Source: Pectinatus brassicae
Lineage (GTDB): Bacteria > Bacillota > Negativicutes > Selenomonadales > Selenomonadaceae
Length of the DNA stretch: 38,374 bases
NCBI RefSeq assembly: GCF_014201835.1
Contig: NZ_JACHFH010000028.1
Span: forward strand, 1-38,374
Direction: 5' to 3'
Each line of letters begins with the position of its first letter. Positions within the stretch are counted from its first letter, which is position 1. Shown piece by piece: positions 34,956 to 38,374 of this stretch. Position numbers and translations under genes: made by a program. The notes below the pieces were generated by a model. It searched no databases and had not been told where the DNA came from. It was given only the letters and a program-made list of their open reading frames with translations.

Positions 34956-36371
34956 TTATTTATTATTTTTCCACCAGACAATACCATCTTGTTTAGGCAG
35001 GGTATCGGCAGTAAATACAGGCGCCTTTATGCCGGCTTTTTTCTGTTTGGTATAATCTTTGAGAGCAATACAGGCTTGTTTAGCAAGAAATAAAATAGCG
35101 ATAATATTGGTTATAGCCATTAAAGCCATAAATAAATCGGCTAAATTCCATACAAGGCTTAGCTGGGCAATAGAACCAAAGAATACCATTACAGCTACAA
35201 GGATACGGAAAAGATTTAAATATAAGCGATTGGAAGTAAGATGCTTAATATTTATTTCACCATAATAATAATTGCCAATAATGGAAGTAAAGGCAAATAA
35301 AAAAACAAGAATAGCAATAGCACTTACGGCAATATCACCAAAATACATTGATAAATCATGCTGGATAAGTTCTACACCAGTTAAACCAGCAGAATTATAA
35401 TCACCAGTAATAAGAATAATAAAAGCAGAAGCGGAACAGATGAATAAGGTATCGACAAATACACCAAAGGCCTGAATGAGTCCTTGCTGTACAGGATGGC
35501 TGACATCGGCAGTAGCGGCAGCATTAGGAACAGAACCCATACCAGCTTCATTGGAGAATAAACCGCGTTTTATACCAGTCATAATTGCAGCACCAAGCCC
35601 GCCGCCGGCAATTTGCTGAATACCCCAGGCACTTTTAAAAATAGTGGCAAATACGCCCGGTAAGGCAGTGAAATTAAATAAGCAAATACCAAGAGCGGTT
35701 AATATGTATAGACCAGCCATTAATGGAACTAAAATTTCGGTTACTTTAGCAATGCGGGATATACCGCCAAATACCATTAGTGCTGATAGTAAGGCAATTA
35801 CAATACCACTCATGGTTCTGTCAATGCCAAAGGCTGTTTGCAGGGATAAGGTTATGGTATTAGCCTGAACTGAATTAAAAATAAGACCATATGTAATACT
35901 GATTAATATAGCAAAAAATACGGCAAAAAATGGCGAATGAAGGGCATTTTTTATGTAATAAGCGGGGCCGCCTAAAAAGCCGCCTTTGCCGTCAGTGCGG
36001 GGAACTTTATATATCTGGGCTAAGGTACTTTCGACAAAACCAGTAGCAGCACCTAAAACAGCTATTACCCACATCCAGAAAATAGCACCCGGACCACCGG
36101 TAACGATAGCAATAGCAATACCAGCAATATTACCAACACCAACACGTGAGGCTGTACTAACACAAAATGCCTGGAAAGAAGAAATATTATTACCGTCAGT
36201 TTTAGTACCGACACTGCCGGTTATTAACTTAAACATTTCCTTAAAATATCTTATTTGTACAAAGTTGGTTCTTATCGTGAAAATAAGGCCTGAGCCAATT
36301 AATAAGATGATAAGTACATAACTCCATAAGATATCATTAATCTGTGATACAAGATTATTAACTATATCCAT
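34956..36371 (-). CDS. Alanine/glycine:cation symporter (AGCS family)
   Basis: 471-residue sodium- or proton-coupled amino acid carrier with about eleven transmembrane helices. Signatures: FQAFCVSTASRVGVGNIAGIA (split from a longer run) near 65-85, GPGAIFWMWV, the NEAGMGSVPNAAATADVSHP region near 270-290, and GLIQAFGVFVDT. The length is typical. The start ATG has AGGACGG upstream. It is oriented against the leading strand here, like the exporter next to it. Substrate inference is alanine or glycine from the family only. Confidence 0.94.
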   Translation of the reverse strand: MDIVNNLVSQINDILWSYVLIILLIGSGLIFTIRTNFVQIRYFKEMFKLITGSVGTKTDGNNISSFQAFCVSTASRVGVGNIAGIAIAIVTGGPGAIFWMWVIAVLGAATGFVESTLAQIYKVPRTDGKGGFLGGPAYYIKNALHSPFFAVFFAILISITYGLIFNSVQANTITLSLQTAFGIDRTMSGIVIALLSALMVFGGISRIAKVTEILVPLMAGLYILTALGICLFNFTALPGVFATIFKSAWGIQQIAGGGLGAAIMTGIKRGLFSNEAGMGSVPNAAATADVSHPVQQGLIQAFGVFVDTLFICSASAFIILITGDYNSAGLTGVELIQHDLSMYFGDIAVSAIAILVFLFAFTSIIGNYYYGEINIKHLTSNRLYLNLFRILVAVMVFFGSIAQLSLVWNLADLFMALMAITNIIAILFLAKQACIALKDYTKQKKAGIKAPVFTADTLPKQDGIVWWKNNK

Positions 36372-36594
36372 TAAAACACCGTCCTATAAAAATATTATGT
36401 GCTTACAAGTATTTTGCACAGAATATATTATATTCGTCTTAAAAAGTAAATATCCTTTAAAAATTAATAAAAAATTTTAAAAAACTTATATTTTATTTAA
36501 TAGAGGGATGCTTTTATCATTAAATAATTAAGATTTATATAAAAATGTAAATCTTGTATAAAGTATATTTTTATAGTATATATCCATAAAAATA

Positions 36595-37924
36595 TTAGTT
36601 TAAAATAGTATGTAATTTTTTTGCTAATAGTAAATTGAAATGTTTTTGTTTGTCCCGGCTCAAGTATTTACGGGCAAAAATATTGGGAATAGCAACACCG
36701 ATCGCTATTGCTAATATAGTCAGACTGGCAATAATGCCATCCTGGAATATATGCATAAAGGCCAAAGTATCCATATCATTAACATTAATGATGCCAAACA
36801 TGAGTCGGTACATTAATACACCGGGGATCATAGGAATAACAGAAGGTAATGTTATTATATGAATCGGTGCATGAACATAATGAACGGCTTTTATGGCAAT
36901 AATACTTATGAGCATAGCACCAATAAATGAACCAATAGGTAATCCCATGTTTAAATTAAAATTAATGAAATTTCTGGTGCAGACAGAAATTATGCCGCCA
37001 AGGGCAACTACCCATAAAAGACGCTTGGGGACATTAAAAATAGTAGAAAAGCCAACGGAAGCAATGGCGGCTGCTATTGCGTAGATAAGATAAGAACTGT
37101 CAGGACGAGTATTTATAATTGTGAAATCATTGACTTGACAGATTTTAATCGCTAAAACAATGCCGAAGCTCATGCTGCCGACCATTAAAGCAGTATTAAT
37201 GGCTCGAGTCATGCCGGATACAATATAGTTAGAAAGAAGATCATCAACTGAATTGATAAGGGGAATGCCCGGAACTATAAATAAAGAGCAAGCTAACAGC
37301 GGATGCCAGGGAGTAGTCGAACCAGGAATAAAGTGTGTTAGATATGCCAGCGTCGTTGCGCTAAAAGAAGCAATAGCAATAGAAGCATAAGGATTTATGT
37401 CCAATTTATTGCAATAAAATCTTATACGAAAACCAAGGGATGCACAGATTGCTGTATAAAAAAAGCTCAGCCAGTCACAGCCAAATAATTTACAAAAACC
37501 ACCGCAGGCAAAGCCCGCTCCAATAGCAATAATAATTGGTGAATATTGCTTAGGGGTAGAAGTTATTTTTATAAGATCATTTTCATATTCATTTAGTGAA
37601 TAATTTTTTTCCATGGCCCGCCAGGATAATTTACTTATTGCTGATATTTTTTTTAAATCAACAAGATGTTTATTGCATTTTTTAAATTTAGTTATGGAAT
37701 AATTGCCATCGCTTAAGTTAATCATTATTGTTGTAAAGGTTATATGTATATGCAGTTTTTTTTTCAGGAATCATCATAAAAGCAGCAACACGTTTCATGG
37801 TCCGCGTTATTCGAGTAGAATCGGCAGCACTTTCCATAAGAATTTGACCTGTTTTTAATATTAGGAAAAGTTTTCTGCCTATATCTGAATAGGAATTTTC
37901 ATTACAGGGGGTAGTAGATAGCAT
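36595..37924 (-). pseudogene. Threonine/serine exporter ThrE, split by a frameshift at an A9 tract
   Basis: The N-terminal 68-residue frame (37924 to 37718) carries the start of the ThrE domain: LKTGQILMESAADSTRITRT. The larger frame (ATG at 37725, 376 aa, to 36595) carries the rest: KFKKCNKHLVDLKKIS, ten or so transmembrane segments, and both the DUF1212 and DUF3815 halves (PGIPLINSVDDLLSNY; LPSVIPMIPGVLMYR). Removing one A from the A9 run (T9 at 37756-37764 on the plus strand) joins them as EKKLHIHITFTTIMINLSDG, giving about 442 residues, a full-length two-domain exporter. It may be a pseudogene, a phase-variable or slippage-decoded gene, or a sequencing error. Confidence 0.8.
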
Positions 37925-37962
37925 AAAATATCAAACCTTTTTTATAATTTATTTCATGAATA

Positions 37963-37990
37963 ATTGTAGTCAGAAAAAAAAAACAGTCAA
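37963..37990 (-). promoter_or_regulatory. Promoter of the thrE-like gene with T10 tract in the spacer
   Basis: Minus-strand TTGACT (37985-37990), 16-base spacer containing ten Ts, TACAAT (37963-37968). Spacer length would change with slippage of the T-tract. The leader is about 32 bases and holds a weak AAAGG RBS. Confidence 0.55.
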
Positions 37991-38110
37991 ATTACTATAG
38001 TAAATAAAAATCATTCTTAAATGTAATATATAATTTCTACTAGTAATAAATAATAAAAAAAGCTATAATTTAATCATAGTTAATTATTATAAAAAAATAT
38101 ATAAATAAAA

Positions 38111-38374
<264 letters not shown>

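Noticed and set aside
36530-36555. Inverted repeat AAGATTTA/TAAATCTT downstream of the thrE-like gene's neighbour
   Set aside because: The stem is only 8 AT-rich bases and no T-run follows on either relevant strand, so it is not supported as a terminator.

Overview
This window is the replication-origin region of an AT-rich bacterial chromosome. The gene set fits a low-GC Firmicute of the class Negativicutes: dnaA-dnaN-recF beside a divergent rpmH-rnpA-yidD-yidC-jag-mnmE-mnmG-rsmG block and parAB, a separate metH reactivation protein, a stand-alone AICAR transformylase, desulfoferrodoxin (an anaerobe's enzyme), and an LPS-type GT8 glycosyltransferase. The class assignment is inference. Both window ends lie in insertion sequences (an IS200/IS605-like end on the left, an IS30 transposase on the right), as expected where a draft assembly breaks.

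Layout. 1-0.4 kb: IS end truncating a nitroreductase gene. 0.4-6.9 kb, mainly minus strand: aldehyde dehydrogenase, desulfoferrodoxin, a decayed coiled-coil gene, cyclopropane fatty acid synthase, a DUF4446 membrane protein, parB and parA. 7.1-10.2 kb, plus: the MetH reactivation protein and cobalamin-dependent methionine synthase, with a parS-like site between them; a second parS-like site lies inside parA. 10.3-12.7 kb: a PfkA-like protein with altered active-site motifs, and AICAR transformylase. 12.7-13.05 kb: an unexpected cluster of eight DnaA boxes, six of them inside two perfect long hairpins. 13.05-20.03 kb, minus: a secreted protein, rsmG, mnmG, mnmE, jag, yidC, yidD, rnpA, rpmH; the rpmH promoter is a perfect TTGACA-17-TATAAT. 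20.03-23.2 kb: DnaA boxes on both sides of dnaA (a bipartite oriC), then dnaN.

23.3-26.6 kb, plus: recF, a DUF721/DciA protein with a zinc ribbon, remB and a GT8 glycosyltransferase where gyrB would usually follow. 26.6-31.1 kb: an orphan sorbitol-type PTS IIA protein, sucCD, prfC. 31.2-33.4 kb: ablAB for the osmolyte N-epsilon-acetyl-beta-lysine, with an operator-like inverted repeat on its promoter. 33.7-37.9 kb: a dicarboxylate/glutamate symporter, an alanine/glycine symporter and a threonine/serine exporter gene split by a frameshift at an A9 tract, with a T10 tract in its predicted promoter spacer.

Most genes run away from about 20 kb in both directions, as expected around an origin. 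No tRNA, rRNA or CRISPR array was recognised. The points most worth checking are the distal DnaA-box cluster, the homopolymer-split exporter, the altered PfkA, and the operator-like repeat before ablA.
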